Assembly (NCBI GenBank): GCA_947494085.1 | Contig: CANLTP010000009.1 | Location: 1-20,830 of the forward strand | From: Actinomycetota bacterium | Lineage (GTDB): Bacteria; Actinomycetota; Actinomycetes; Nanopelagicales; Nanopelagicaceae | DNA: 20,830 nucleotides | Direction: 5' to 3' | In this document: positions 1 to 8,000 of the stretch, piece after piece | How positions within the stretch are numbered: the stretch's first letter is position 1 | How the letters are laid out: every line of letters begins with the position of its first letter | Program-made: the position numbers and the translations under genes | Notes under the pieces: generated by a model | Told to the model about the DNA's origin: nothing | The model's database searches: none | Seen by the model: the letters and a program-made list of their open reading frames with translations, nothing else

Positions 1-540
1 GTTGTAGTCGGATTTAAACTCGAAATGATTATGGAAGCACATCCAAGCGCTAGTTTTGTTTATAACGAAGTTTACGATCAAACAAATACTTCAAAGAGTT
101 TGCTTAAAGCGCTACGTGCCAGTCAAGAATCTGGTGTTTTATGGTTAAACGGTGATGTTGTTTTTGATTCAAAAGTTCTTAAACGTGTTGCAGATCGAAT
201 TAAATCTGAAAAATCTTTTGTATGTGTAAATACATCAGCTACTGCGGAAGAAGAAGTTAAATACACGATTGATGATAAAGGCTTCATAAAGGAACTTTCA
301 AAGACTGTTAAGAACGCACTTGGTGAGGCAGTTGGAATTAACTTTATTGCTGCCCATGAGAAAGCAGATGTAATTACGCAATTAGAGGCATGTGCAGAGC
401 AAGATTACTTCGAGCGCGGACTTGAACTAGCAATCGAGAAGAACGGTATCCAAATGGAACCAGTAGATATCTCAGATTTATTTGCAGTAGAAGTTGATTT
501 TCAAGCCGATTTAGATCGAGCCAACGAAGGACTCAAATAA
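1..540 (+). CDS. Sugar-phosphate nucleotidyltransferase, C-terminal part (5' end outside window)
   Basis: The reading frame is open from the first base (VVVGFKLEMI...), so the ATG at 25 is internal and the gene starts upstream of the window. The visible 179 residues match the second half of the NTP_transferase fold: a VVVGFK strand, an SLLKAL helix, then GVLWLNGDVVFD, where the Asp in LNGDV is the expected metal and sugar-nucleotide ligand, and a final VEVDFQADLDRANEGL, the usual closing 'EIDtpeDLerA' segment. Enzymes of this family join a sugar phosphate or phosphocholine to NTP to give an activated donor; the short single-domain layout is closest to LicC-like or RmlA-like enzymes, but the substrate cannot be read. 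It converges on the pyruvyl-transferase fusion gene with no gap (stop codons at 538-540 and 541-543). That neighbour suggests a role in cell-surface glycan synthesis. Confidence 0.8.
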   Translation, partial: VVVGFKLEMIMEAHPSASFVYNEVYDQTNTSKSLLKALRASQESGVLWLNGDVVFDSKVLKRVADRIKSEKSFVCVNTSATAEEEVKYTIDDKGFIKELSKTVKNALGEAVGINFIAAHEKADVITQLEACAEQDYFERGLELAIEKNGIQMEPVDISDLFAVEVDFQADLDRANEGLK

Positions 541-2382
541 TTACTTTGCTAGTCTAGAAATTCCTTCTTTAATTGCAGATTCAACTTCAGATATTTTGCG
601 ATCTGAAATCTTGATTTCGTGAGTTATCTTCTGGATTTCAGCTAAATCAATCTTTGGGTTAATTGAAACTGGGTTTAATTCAATTACACCAGCTCCAAGT
701 GCATAGTCTGAATATTTAATACCGTCACCATGAACGTAATCTTCGAAACCTTTGAACACTACTAATGCACAAGGAATTCCATAACTCTGACATGTAATCA
801 TCACATGCATTGCGCTTGTTACAACACTGTCGTATTCATGAAGCTTTTCGATAAAGGCAATGATGTCGTTTGGATGTGAAATTTGAACTGAAAGTTCGTC
901 GAAATTTTCAGGTAACTTAACTGGTGCTTGGAGATGAGTATGGTGGCGAATCAGAGCGATTCGACCATTAGTTTTCCCACGTGTGAAAGGCAAAATTCTC
1001 GATAACACGACTGCTGGATCGCCAAAAACTTCAACCTTAGGTCCGCCGGATTGTAAAAGTAGCTCTGCGGTATGTGGGCCGCGAACTGAGATGTAATCAG
1101 CCTTTGGATTTAAAGCATGTTTGAAAGAACTAACTCCGGTTCCGACGACAACTGAATTACTCTTAATGAATCGACCAACGGAACCCAAGCTCACTAAGTG
1201 CTTCTTCGGCGCCTGAGTAGTAAGCCCTTGAAAAATGATTCTATTTTCGGTGTAGTGATTGAATATAAATGGTGTTAACCAATCGCCATAATTACCAGGG
1301 TATGGATTCTCCCACCAGGCGATAGTTATTTTTCTTGTACTTGGTTTAGCTGAATAGGCCAAATAGCTTGAAGCAACAGTAATAGCAGCCGTTTCATATC
1401 TATTAGGTAGGACTTTGCGTTTGAACAACTCGAGGGATTCGTTATATTTTTTAAGATCTCCAGCTTTTCCTGATTTAACTAGTTCGCCAATAGTTTGATT
1501 ATTTAGATTGTTGTGGCTTTTCCCCGTTAAGAATCCAGTCACACCAGAAGCATCAACCAACAGTCGCAAGCGAGCTGATAATTGTTCAGGCAGTTTCTCT
1601 TCAACATACTTGGCAAATTCAAGTAATTCTCGCTTTGGATTGAAAAGTTTCTTTGCCTTGTTGCCTTTATGTTGTTCAACTTTATTCTTAAAATTCTCTA
1701 CCTGGCCACTCGATCCAAATCTAAAGAAGACTTCATGGCTCTCAAGGCTTCCCGCACCTTTATCGACTGCGCAGTTAGAGGGAATCATTTGAAATGTCAT
1801 ATTTGATGAAGTTGCGCGCCATGCTTCTTCAAAGAAGAAATCATCCGTGGCTCGAACAGTTGCAACTTCTTCGAAATCTGCAGCTGCCTGAATCATTTTG
1901 CGCGCTTGTGGTGTGTTATTTATTCCCCAGAAGCATGGCTCCCAAAAGCGACCACGGTTTTCATAACCAATTTTTGTTGGATTACTAAATCCACGTTGAA
2001 ATCCAATAATGTCAGCTGTCGAATTCAAAATAAAATCTGGGATGCTAAATAGTTCGCAGTCAACGTCAATCCAGAATACTTTCTTATCTGGATTCGCTGC
2101 ACATACTTCAGCGATAAACCCGACTTTCTTCCGGCAAATTGCCGCCCAATCTTCGCCCTCTTTTTTAGTAATCTCGCGGAGATCTACCTCGATGCCAAGT
2201 TCTTCGAGATTCGCTCGAAGCCTTGAACCATGGCTCTTGTAATAATCATCGCTGGTAAAGAATGAACAAACTATCGCGTTCTTAATCTTGATTTCTGGCT
2301 TCGGTTTTGCAACTAATTTAGGAACAAATTGGCTTTCAAGAGCGGCAAGGACCTCTCCGCCTTGATAGTCCAGGTTGCTCAT
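541..2382 (-). CDS. Glycosyltransferase (GT-A-like) fused to polysaccharide pyruvyl transferase
   Basis: This 613-residue protein has two halves. Residues about 34-225 resemble a GT-A nucleotide-sugar transferase: a first strand IVCSFF, then KKVFWIDVDCE with a DxD-type motif at D106/D108, then WEPCFWGINN and TDDFFFEEAWR. Residues about 350-570 match the polysaccharide pyruvyl transferase family: WENPYPGNYGDWLTP, VVVGTGVSS, YISVRGPHTAELL, VEVFGDPAVVLS and SAMHVMITCQSYGIPC. Family knowledge: such enzymes move pyruvate from PEP to a glycan sugar as a ketal. I infer one protein that adds a sugar and then pyruvylates it, probably in the cytoplasm during surface-polysaccharide assembly. There is no signal peptide or membrane segment. 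No Shine-Dalgarno is visible before the ATG; a TAATTT box ends six bases upstream, so it may be leaderless. The domain calls are fairly safe, the joint function is not. Confidence 0.75.
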   Translation of the reverse strand: MSNLDYQGGEVLAALESQFVPKLVAKPKPEIKIKNAIVCSFFTSDDYYKSHGSRLRANLEELGIEVDLREITKKEGEDWAAICRKKVGFIAEVCAANPDKKVFWIDVDCELFSIPDFILNSTADIIGFQRGFSNPTKIGYENRGRFWEPCFWGINNTPQARKMIQAAADFEEVATVRATDDFFFEEAWRATSSNMTFQMIPSNCAVDKGAGSLESHEVFFRFGSSGQVENFKNKVEQHKGNKAKKLFNPKRELLEFAKYVEEKLPEQLSARLRLLVDASGVTGFLTGKSHNNLNNQTIGELVKSGKAGDLKKYNESLELFKRKVLPNRYETAAITVASSYLAYSAKPSTRKITIAWWENPYPGNYGDWLTPFIFNHYTENRIIFQGLTTQAPKKHLVSLGSVGRFIKSNSVVVGTGVSSFKHALNPKADYISVRGPHTAELLLQSGGPKVEVFGDPAVVLSRILPFTRGKTNGRIALIRHHTHLQAPVKLPENFDELSVQISHPNDIIAFIEKLHEYDSVVTSAMHVMITCQSYGIPCALVVFKGFEDYVHGDGIKYSDYALGAGVIELNPVSINPKIDLAEIQKITHEIKISDRKISEVESAIKEGISRLAK

Positions 2383-2389
2383 CAGGTTA

Positions 2390-2413
2390 AATTAACTCTA
2401 GATAATTAACTCT
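2390..2413. repeat. Tandem 10-bp direct repeat in front of the glycan gene
   Basis: AATTAACTCT occurs at 2390-2399 and again at 2404-2413, a 14-bp period, just upstream of the minus-strand gene starting at 2382. It could be a pair of regulator half-sites in the promoter region or chance in AT-rich DNA. Confidence 0.3.
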
Positions 2414-2416
2414 GAT

Positions 2417-2431
2417 TTTTCTCTGAGAAAA
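2417..2431. promoter_or_regulatory. Perfect palindrome TTTTCTC-T-GAGAAAA
   Basis: Two exact 7-bp arms surround a single T in the 98-bp spacer between the sulfotransferase gene and the pyruvyl-transferase fusion gene. The loop is too short for a good RNA hairpin and no T-run follows on the minus strand, so an operator is likelier than a terminator. Confidence 0.3.
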
Positions 2432-2480
2432 CTGGGAATTTACAGAAGGTGAATTTTAGACTTCGCTAAATCAGAATCCT

Positions 2481-3578
2481 TTAGATTTTCTTGCGAATAT
2501 CTCGCTTAATCATCTTCCAAAGAACTCTGGCCACATATCTAGTTGGAAGCTTCTCGACGACCCGCAAATCCATGGCTACTAGCGCCTTAGCCGCTAAATC
2601 GACCGGAATCATTGTGATCTCTGGATTCTCGCCGATTGGAATCTGGGCGCTCTCAAAGGAATCTAAATCTCCGATGATCTTTATTCCTAGCCCTCTGATT
2701 TGTTCGACATTTTTCTTAGAAACGTTCTTGGCTATATCGACTGCCCATTGTGGAGTTAACAACCTGGCGGCTTCAGGTTCTGGCACGACCTTATTTGTTA
2801 AATACTTAATCGACCCATTTCTAATGAAAGTTTCATAATCATGCCAGCTTCGCTTCTTTGAAAACTTTTTATTTATTGTATTTAGCAAGGTAATTTCATC
2901 AAGAGTTAATGAGCGATTGCTGTCTTGATCTAACTGTGGCTCTAAAAATCCAGGTTTAAGTGCGAGCAAGTTATTGAACTCTTGATACATGAAATCTGGT
3001 TGCTTCTCATCTACAACAATCACAATCACATTCTCTTTCCCAAAATGCTTTATCCATTTTGCCAAGACATCTCCATGCATGTGTCTGACCCAGAACGAAG
3101 GTGTGATTGTTGAAACTCCAGGCTCATCTAGAATTGAATGTAGCCATTTTTCATAACTGCTCTTAATCCCAATTTTTAGATGCTGTTGATAGGCCGAAGG
3201 AATAATCTTCAGAAGAGGTCGTAATGTAAAATAAATCTTAACGTCAGAGCAACCGAGATCGTTCTTAAATTTTATGATCTGTTCCTCGGTTAATTCACAT
3301 AAGAACTCTGAACTAATAAGAACTGTTGACTTAGCTTTTTTAACTTGCTTGATAAAACCACGCCATTTTTTATCTGTGGCCAGCACACCACCGCGATCTT
3401 CCCAACCCCAAGTTTTTTCCATGAGTGAATAGATGGCCTTATGGTGGGCTTTTCCACCTACCTGCGGATATGTGATCCCAACTTCGCTTAACTCCTTTGT
3501 TGCCGCAAAGAAACTCGATTGAATTGCCGTGGTTCCAGTTTTATGAAATCCGGCATGCACAATTATTTTCTTGGCCAT
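2481..3578 (-). CDS. Sulfotransferase family protein
   Basis: This is a 365-residue cytoplasmic protein of the PAPS-dependent sulfotransferase superfamily. The 5'-phosphosulfate-binding loop is at residues 8-20 (HAGFHKTGTTAIQ), very near the family form 'HxGxxKTGTT'. The 3'-phosphate-binding element is FTLRPLLKIIPSAYQQ, with R120 and S127 in the expected places. It would transfer sulfate from PAPS to a hydroxyl of a sugar or other acceptor. An upstream TTG at 3584 is in frame, but AAGG lies only 2 bases before it and 8 bases before the ATG at 3578, so I use the ATG. It lies 23 bp after the hydrolase gene and 98 bp before the glycosyltransferase/pyruvyl-transferase gene, so glycan decoration is a reasonable guess. 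The acceptor is unknown. Confidence 0.75.
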   Translation of the reverse strand: MAKKIIVHAGFHKTGTTAIQSSFFAATKELSEVGITYPQVGGKAHHKAIYSLMEKTWGWEDRGGVLATDKKWRGFIKQVKKAKSTVLISSEFLCELTEEQIIKFKNDLGCSDVKIYFTLRPLLKIIPSAYQQHLKIGIKSSYEKWLHSILDEPGVSTITPSFWVRHMHGDVLAKWIKHFGKENVIVIVVDEKQPDFMYQEFNNLLALKPGFLEPQLDQDSNRSLTLDEITLLNTINKKFSKKRSWHDYETFIRNGSIKYLTNKVVPEPEAARLLTPQWAVDIAKNVSKKNVEQIRGLGIKIIGDLDSFESAQIPIGENPEITMIPVDLAAKALVAMDLRVVEKLPTRYVARVLWKMIKRDIRKKI

Positions 3579-3586
3579 AAGCAAAA

Positions 3587-3590
3587 CCTT
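3587..3590 (-). promoter_or_regulatory. Ribosome binding site that decides the sulfotransferase start
   Basis: AAGG on the minus strand stands 8 bases before the ATG at 3578 and only 2 before the in-frame TTG at 3584. This favours the ATG. Confidence 0.5.
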
Positions 3591-3601
3591 ACTTGTTGGA
3601 A

Positions 3602-4321
3602 TTAACTCAAAGCAGTAAGAACGCGGGATATTTCAGCAAAAATACTTGACCTTGGGTCAATTAATTCAAAGTGTCCAACATCTGCAACTTCGATAAAGTG
3701 CACACCTGCTCCTGATGCTTGCACTACATAATCTCTAGAGAATTCAACTGGAACTCGTTCATCTAGCGCTCCGTGAATGATTGTGGTCGGATTCGATGGG
3801 GCAGGTAACCGCATTGGGTCTAAATCAGAGCGGAGTGATGCTGGGCAACCAAGAAAATCCGATACTGCTCCCTCATCTAAATCTAATTCTTCGCTTCTTA
3901 CTAAATCCGTTACCGGAGCCAGTGCAATCGTTCCGATTGTTTCAAAAGCACTAGATAACACGAGTGCTAGATGACCGCCCGCAGAGTGTCCAACAAAAAT
4001 AATCTTAGGGAACTCTTCTATGACTAAAGAAATCGCAGCTTTTGTATCTGAAAGCATGGCATCTGGATTTCCAATAATTCTGCGATATTCAACTAGCGCA
4101 ACTGGCCAACCTGAATCCGAAAGTTTCTTGGCTAAGGGAGCTAAATGCTTTCGATCATATTCTGGACGCCAATAACCGCCGTGAATTAAAACAATTGTTG
4201 GATTATTTAGATTGCTTGAATGATAGAAATCAATTACCTGATCTTCGAATTTTCCATAAGAGATTGATCTATCAGGTTTTACATAGGGTAATTCAAAGAC
4301 TGAGCGGTCTTCTGTTTCCAT
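3602..4321 (-). CDS. Alpha/beta hydrolase, kynurenine formamidase-like
   Basis: This 239-residue serine hydrolase has its oxyanion-hole motif HGGYW at residues 47-51, nucleophile elbow GHSAGG at 111-116 (Ser113), acid Asp187 in HGALDERVP, and His217 in DVGHFELID. HGGYW rather than plain HGGG is typical of arylformamidases, which hydrolyse N-formylkynurenine; small carboxylesterases are the alternative. No other tryptophan-degradation gene is visible. An ATG at 4360 in the same frame would overlap the upstream gene by 35 bp and add MARKLLFWIQSRA, with no Shine-Dalgarno. The ATG at 4321 lies four bases after the upstream stop codon, so I prefer it, with translational coupling. It is last in the transporter operon, which suggests that it acts on the imported compound. 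The fold is certain, the substrate is not. Confidence 0.75.
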   Translation of the reverse strand: METEDRSVFELPYVKPDRSISYGKFEDQVIDFYHSSNLNNPTIVLIHGGYWRPEYDRKHLAPLAKKLSDSGWPVALVEYRRIIGNPDAMLSDTKAAISLVIEEFPKIIFVGHSAGGHLALVLSSAFETIGTIALAPVTDLVRSEELDLDEGAVSDFLGCPASLRSDLDPMRLPAPSNPTTIIHGALDERVPVEFSRDYVVQASGAGVHFIEVADVGHFELIDPRSSIFAEISRVLTALS

Positions 4322-4325
4322 TGCT

Positions 4326-4613
4326 CTAGATTGAATCCAGAACAGTAATTTTCTCGCCATTTACAAATTCGGCAGCAACCTTCTGCCAAGCTGCACTTGC
4401 TGCATTAACCATATGCGCATCCCAGAGAGCGCGGTTGGTCCAAACTTCCCAGACACAAACCTGATTAACATCCTGTGAATCATTGAAAATTTCTAAGGTT
4501 TCACAGCCTTCTTCAGTGCGAATATGTGCGCCATGAACTTTAATTTTTTCAAGAAATGCCTCGCGCATACCGGGCTTTATATCTATTGCAACAAAGAGAT
4601 AAACCTTGCTCAT
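4326..4613 (-). CDS. Antibiotic biosynthesis monooxygenase (ABM) domain protein, YgiN-like
   Basis: This 95-residue single-domain protein has the ABM ferredoxin-like pattern: strand VYLFVAIDIKPGMREAFLEKI, then HIRTEEGCETLEIFND, then VCVWEVWTNRALWDAHM, and the final FVNGEKITVLDSI. Family members such as YgiN (quinol monooxygenase) and LsrG act without a metal or flavin, and many homologues have no proven activity. They are small cytoplasmic dimers. The gene starts three bases after livM and is followed after four bases by the hydrolase, so all three are almost surely on one transcript. Its place between an importer and a hydrolase suggests cofactor-independent oxygenation or isomerisation of an intermediate. 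That function is inference; the fold is clear. Confidence 0.75.
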   Translation of the reverse strand: MSKVYLFVAIDIKPGMREAFLEKIKVHGAHIRTEEGCETLEIFNDSQDVNQVCVWEVWTNRALWDAHMVNAASAAWQKVAAEFVNGEKITVLDSI

Positions 4614-4616
4614 TTC

Positions 4617-5648
4617 CTAACTTCTTCTTTTTAACTTAGGAATTCTAAACTCTTTGCCATTCGTGATTCCGCCTGAACGCCAAAGCAACATCACAACGAA
4701 TGTAAGAGCGATAATTACCGCACGCGAACCCAGTGGAATATTTACTTGCAACCCAAATACTGGAATATCTTGTTCCATCATCAGCAGCACTTGACCAATC
4801 GCAGTGATGACGAATGTGCCAACTAACGCTCCCCAAATACTTGCACTTCCGCCAACAATAAGCATCGAAAGAGTTATGAAGGTGAATTCCAAATAATAAT
4901 CCTGAACTTGGAATGTTCCTGCCACGTGGGAATACATGCCACCTGCTAGCCCAGCAATTGCACCAGAAATAGTGAAGGCAATCAAGCGCACTTTGAAGAT
5001 ACTGATTCCAAGCGCAGGTGCTGCCATTGCATCTTCGCGAGTTGCACGGAGAGTTCTTCCGATCCAAGAAATATTTAAAAAGTAAACTATTACTAATGTA
5101 AGCGCTGCAAGAAGCAGAAGAATCCAAGTATTTGTTATCCAAGGAACACCAGGAAGTGCTTGAGAACCCGGACCTATCTTCTTGTTGTTGAAAAATACAT
5201 TGTATGCAACACCTAGTAACGCAAAGGTCGCGATTCCAGCCGCAAGTCCGTTTAGCCGCATAATAAGACTTCCGGTGATTGCAGCAATCAGTCCGCTGAC
5301 AACAGCAGAGATAGCAAGTGAAACGTAGATATTTACCTGGGGAGATACAAGTGGCTCCCAAAGTTGGTTCATGGCTAAGGAATTCTCTTTAATATTTACA
5401 GGGGCGGTAAGAATTGCTGATGTGTAAGAACCAATTAGCGCAAATGCTCCATGACCAAAGGAGAGGACGCCTGAGTTTCCAACGAATACTTGAAGCGCAA
5501 GAACCATTACAAATAGACAGAGCGCGGATTGCGTAATTAATTGCAAACTTGTTGAAGCGCCACCCACAAAGTGAGTTAGAAGAATTAAGATAATTATCGG
5601 GCCGAGTAAGTTTTGAATCGAGAATTTTGAAACGCCACCGTGCTTCAT
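4617..5648 (-). CDS. livM: Branched-chain amino acid-type ABC transporter permease, LivM family
   Basis: This 343-residue integral membrane protein has many hydrophobic segments. Its family signature is NSGVLSFGHGAFALIGSY at residues 58-75. The cytoplasmic coupling loop that contacts the ATPases is RATREDAMAAPALGIS (201-216), followed by AFTISGAIAGLAGGMY. Another typical stretch is MLIVGGSASIWGALVG at 262-277. It forms the translocation pore with LivH. GGAG stands 8 bases before the ATG. The start codon shares one base with the stop codon of livH (TAATG), showing coupled translation. The HAAT importer family carries branched-chain amino acids but also urea, amides and aromatic acids, so the substrate is open. 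Confidence 0.88.
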   Translation of the reverse strand: MKHGGVSKFSIQNLLGPIIILILLTHFVGGASTSLQLITQSALCLFVMVLALQVFVGNSGVLSFGHGAFALIGSYTSAILTAPVNIKENSLAMNQLWEPLVSPQVNIYVSLAISAVVSGLIAAITGSLIMRLNGLAAGIATFALLGVAYNVFFNNKKIGPGSQALPGVPWITNTWILLLLAALTLVIVYFLNISWIGRTLRATREDAMAAPALGISIFKVRLIAFTISGAIAGLAGGMYSHVAGTFQVQDYYLEFTFITLSMLIVGGSASIWGALVGTFVITAIGQVLLMMEQDIPVFGLQVNIPLGSRAVIIALTFVVMLLWRSGGITNGKEFRIPKLKRRS

Positions 5649-6520
5649 TAGACACGCTCCAATTCAGTGCCCTTACTTAGGAGCCCACCAGGACGAACTA
5701 GCAAGATAACTAGAACCAGAATAAAGAGCCAGCTATATGCATAAACGCGGCCGTTTCCAAGCAAGGTATTCAATGCACTTAAAACTACGCCAACAATGAA
5801 GCCACCGAGTGCAGCTCCTCGCAAGGATGCGATGCCACCGATGACAATTCCCACAAGAGAAAGAATTGTGATGTTAAGTCCGTAGTACGGACTTATCTGT
5901 GGATTTTGAATTACTAAAATCAGCGCAACACATGCAGCGAGAACGCCACTGAGGCCGAAGGCAGCGCTGATCAATCGGTTTGATCTAACTCCAAGAAGTC
6001 GGGCAGTTTTAAAATCTGCTGATGCCGCACGCAGTTGTAAGCCAAGTGAAGTTCGTTCGATTAAATAACCCATTGCCAACAAAATTGTGATCGTTAGAAC
6101 AATTGTAATAATGCTAGAGATAGTTATTGATAGCCCTGCAATTTTGAAATCACCACGAAGGAATGGGGCTACTACTGCTGACCGTGGAAGTGCGCCAAAC
6201 ATAAATTCGTAGGCACGTTGCAGAACCGTGGAAAGTCCAAAAGAGGCAATCAACATGATTGCGGGATTTACGCCGCGCAATCTGCGATAAACCGAAAATT
6301 CCATTAGAAGTGCAACAAATACTGTAACTAGAACGGTAAAAATTAAACTTAAAGCAAGCGGGAATTGTGCTGTTAACACCAAGGTATATGCCGCAATTGT
6401 TATCAATTCTGCGTGAGCGAAATTAACTAAACGCATAACACCGAAAACTAAACCAAGACCTAGGGCCGCTAATGAATAAAGACCGCCAAGACTAATTGCA
6501 TCAAGAATTGATTGAACCAT
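5648..6520 (-). CDS. livH: Branched-chain amino acid-type ABC transporter permease, LivH family
   Basis: This 290-residue membrane protein begins directly with an amphipathic to hydrophobic segment (ILDAISLGGLYSLAALGLGL) and the hallmark LVFGVMRLVNFAHAEL near residues 24-39. The ATPase-coupling loop is visible as ASADFKTARLLGVRSNRL, followed by a hydrophobic stretch. GIASLRGAALGGFIVGVVL and the closing LVLVILLVRPGGLL are also standard for LivH. It pairs with LivM to form the channel. Its ATG follows directly after the TAA of livF with no spacer, and its own stop overlaps the livM start. The protein has normal family length and no broken segments. Confidence 0.88.
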   Translation of the reverse strand: MVQSILDAISLGGLYSLAALGLGLVFGVMRLVNFAHAELITIAAYTLVLTAQFPLALSLIFTVLVTVFVALLMEFSVYRRLRGVNPAIMLIASFGLSTVLQRAYEFMFGALPRSAVVAPFLRGDFKIAGLSITISSIITIVLTITILLAMGYLIERTSLGLQLRAASADFKTARLLGVRSNRLISAAFGLSGVLAACVALILVIQNPQISPYYGLNITILSLVGIVIGGIASLRGAALGGFIVGVVLSALNTLLGNGRVYAYSWLFILVLVILLVRPGGLLSKGTELERV

Positions 6521-7237
6521 TTATTCACCAGCCCCAAAGTATGAACGTTGTAAAGATTCAGAGTTCGCAGCATCTGCTGGAGTTAGCGTTGACTGCACTT
6601 TGCCATCTCTTATGACAATAGTTTTCTCTGCAAACGAAGTTACTAGGTTGGCGCGCTGTTCCACGATAACAACTGCGGTTCCCATGCCAATAATTTCTTG
6701 CAATCTTTCAAATACATCTGTTATTACAGTAGGGGCTAAGCCCAAGCTTGGTTCGTCGAGCAATAAAACTTTAGGTTCTGAAATCAAAGCGCGAGCGATT
6801 GCTAATTGTTGCTGTTGTCCACCACTTAACATTCCCGCCTGGTGATTCTCGTGTGTTGAAAGAACTGGGAAAAGTTCACGCATTTTAAGAATCGCTTCAC
6901 TCGCGCCTTTCTTATTGCGGCGCCCAGTTAAACCAAGAGCCAAATTCTCTTTCACACTAAGACCACTAAAAATTTGGCGACCTTCTGGAACTAGTGAAAG
7001 GCCTAGTCGCACAATATCTTCAGGTTTCTTTCCGCTAATATTTTTTCCGTCAAAGATTATTGATCCGGATTTCGGGGCAATCCCACCAGCAATTGCTAAA
7101 AGTAAAGTTGATTTTCCAACGCCATTTGGTCCAACAATACCAATTGATTTACCCGGTTCTAAAGTAAATGAGACATCTGTAATAACTTCAACTTTTCCAT
7201 AACCAGCAACTAAGTTCGAAACTTCTAATAGCGCCAT
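6521..7237 (-). CDS. livF: ABC transporter ATP-binding protein, LivF family
   Basis: This 238-residue ATPase has an intact Walker A (GPNGVGKS, residues 36-43), Q-loop region LVPEGRQIFSGLSVKENL, signature LSGGQQQQLAIARAL from residue 137, and Walker B VLLLDEPSLGLAP from 157. EGRQIF after the Q-loop is the usual LivF form and distinguishes it from LivG. It powers import as the partner of LivG on the inner membrane face. GGAG lies 7 bases before the ATG, and the ATG shares one base with the livG stop codon (TAATG). The protein is full length and ordinary. Confidence 0.9.
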   Translation of the reverse strand: MALLEVSNLVAGYGKVEVITDVSFTLEPGKSIGIVGPNGVGKSTLLLAIAGGIAPKSGSIIFDGKNISGKKPEDIVRLGLSLVPEGRQIFSGLSVKENLALGLTGRRNKKGASEAILKMRELFPVLSTHENHQAGMLSGGQQQQLAIARALISEPKVLLLDEPSLGLAPTVITDVFERLQEIIGMGTAVVIVEQRANLVTSFAEKTIVIRDGKVQSTLTPADAANSESLQRSYFGAGE

Positions 7238-7968
7238 TAGTGAACTCCTGCATTTCCAAGATAAGCAGACTTAACGTCAGCGTTATTTAATGCATCTTGC
7301 GGGTTGCCATCGAAAATTAGGATTCCGGTTGCTAAAACAATTACTCGGCTGCAAGCTTGTGTCACTAATTTAACGTTGTGCTCCACAAGCAACATTCCAC
7401 ATCCAATATTTTTTCTAACAACTTCTAGTGCATGTAAAAGTCTTGGAGCCTCATCTTCATTAAGCCCAGCTGCTGGTTCATCCATAATCAAATACTTTGG
7501 GTGCGCTGCTACTGCGCGCGCCAATCCGACTAATCTGGCATTACCGTGAGAAATACTTCCAGCTGGATATGGCGAAAGTTTTTCAATTCCTAAAATTTCT
7601 AAAATAGATTCAGATCGTTCGCGTGCAACTTTTCCAGATTCGCCTAACCCGACTGCGCCTAAGGCAACATTCTCGGCAACTGTTAGATTTCCAAATAATC
7701 TTCCGGATTGAAAAGTTCTTGCAATTCCTGCGCGGGCTCGGGCACTTGGTTTTAAGCCATCAAGGGGCATACCTTCAACAACGACAGTGCCACCATCTTG
7801 TTTTTCGTAACCTGCCAAGATATTAATAAAAGTTGATTTGCCGGCACCGTTTGGGCCAAGTAGGCCAACAATTTCGCCCGGATTTATATTTAGAGAGACG
7901 TTATCTAAAACTTGAAGGGCGCCAAAAGACTTGCTTATCTCATTGGCATGAAATGATTTTTGATTCAA
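7237..7968 (-). CDS. livG: ABC transporter ATP-binding protein, LivG family (TTG start)
   Basis: This 243-residue ATPase has Walker A GPNGAGKS (38-45), the LivG-typical GIARTFQSGRLFGNLTVAEN around the Q-loop, Walker B YLIMDEPAAGLN and the switch His in LLVEHNVKLV. The signature is unusual: ISHGNARLVGLARAV replaces the common LSYGQQR, keeping Ser and Gly but losing the Gln-rich part. The start is a TTG at 7968, supported by a very strong Shine-Dalgarno GAGGGGAG seven bases upstream; no nearer ATG exists. A strong intrinsic terminator stands between this gene and the upstream binding-protein gene, so its expression depends on read-through or on processing of the shared transcript. Confidence 0.88.
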   Translation of the reverse strand: MNQKSFHANEISKSFGALQVLDNVSLNINPGEIVGLLGPNGAGKSTFINILAGYEKQDGGTVVVEGMPLDGLKPSARARAGIARTFQSGRLFGNLTVAENVALGAVGLGESGKVARERSESILEILGIEKLSPYPAGSISHGNARLVGLARAVAAHPKYLIMDEPAAGLNEDEAPRLLHALEVVRKNIGCGMLLVEHNVKLVTQACSRVIVLATGILIFDGNPQDALNNADVKSAYLGNAGVH

Positions 7969-7975
7969 GTTTTTA

Positions 7976-7983
7976 CTCCCCTC
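7976..7983 (-). promoter_or_regulatory. Strong Shine-Dalgarno fixing the livG TTG start
   Basis: GAGGGGAG on the minus strand is followed by a 7-base spacer and TTG. It is one of the best ribosome binding sites in the window and may offset low transcript supply after the terminator just upstream. Confidence 0.75.
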
Positions 7984-8000
7984 GGTTATGAACGCAGAAT

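Noticed and set aside
25..540. ATG at 25 as the true start of the nucleotidyltransferase
   Set aside because: Residues before it (VVVGFKLE) continue the family pattern and no stop or ribosome site intervenes, so the gene begins outside the window.
3646..3660. TTGACC-TTG-GGTCAA palindrome
   Set aside because: It resembles the shared operator but has a 3-base centre and lies inside the hydrolase coding sequence (IDPRSS), so it is probably chance.
4645..5361. Long minus-strand open frame of 238 codons inside livM
   Set aside because: It lies out of frame within livM and gives a Cys- and Trp-rich protein with no recognisable fold; livM itself has all family motifs.
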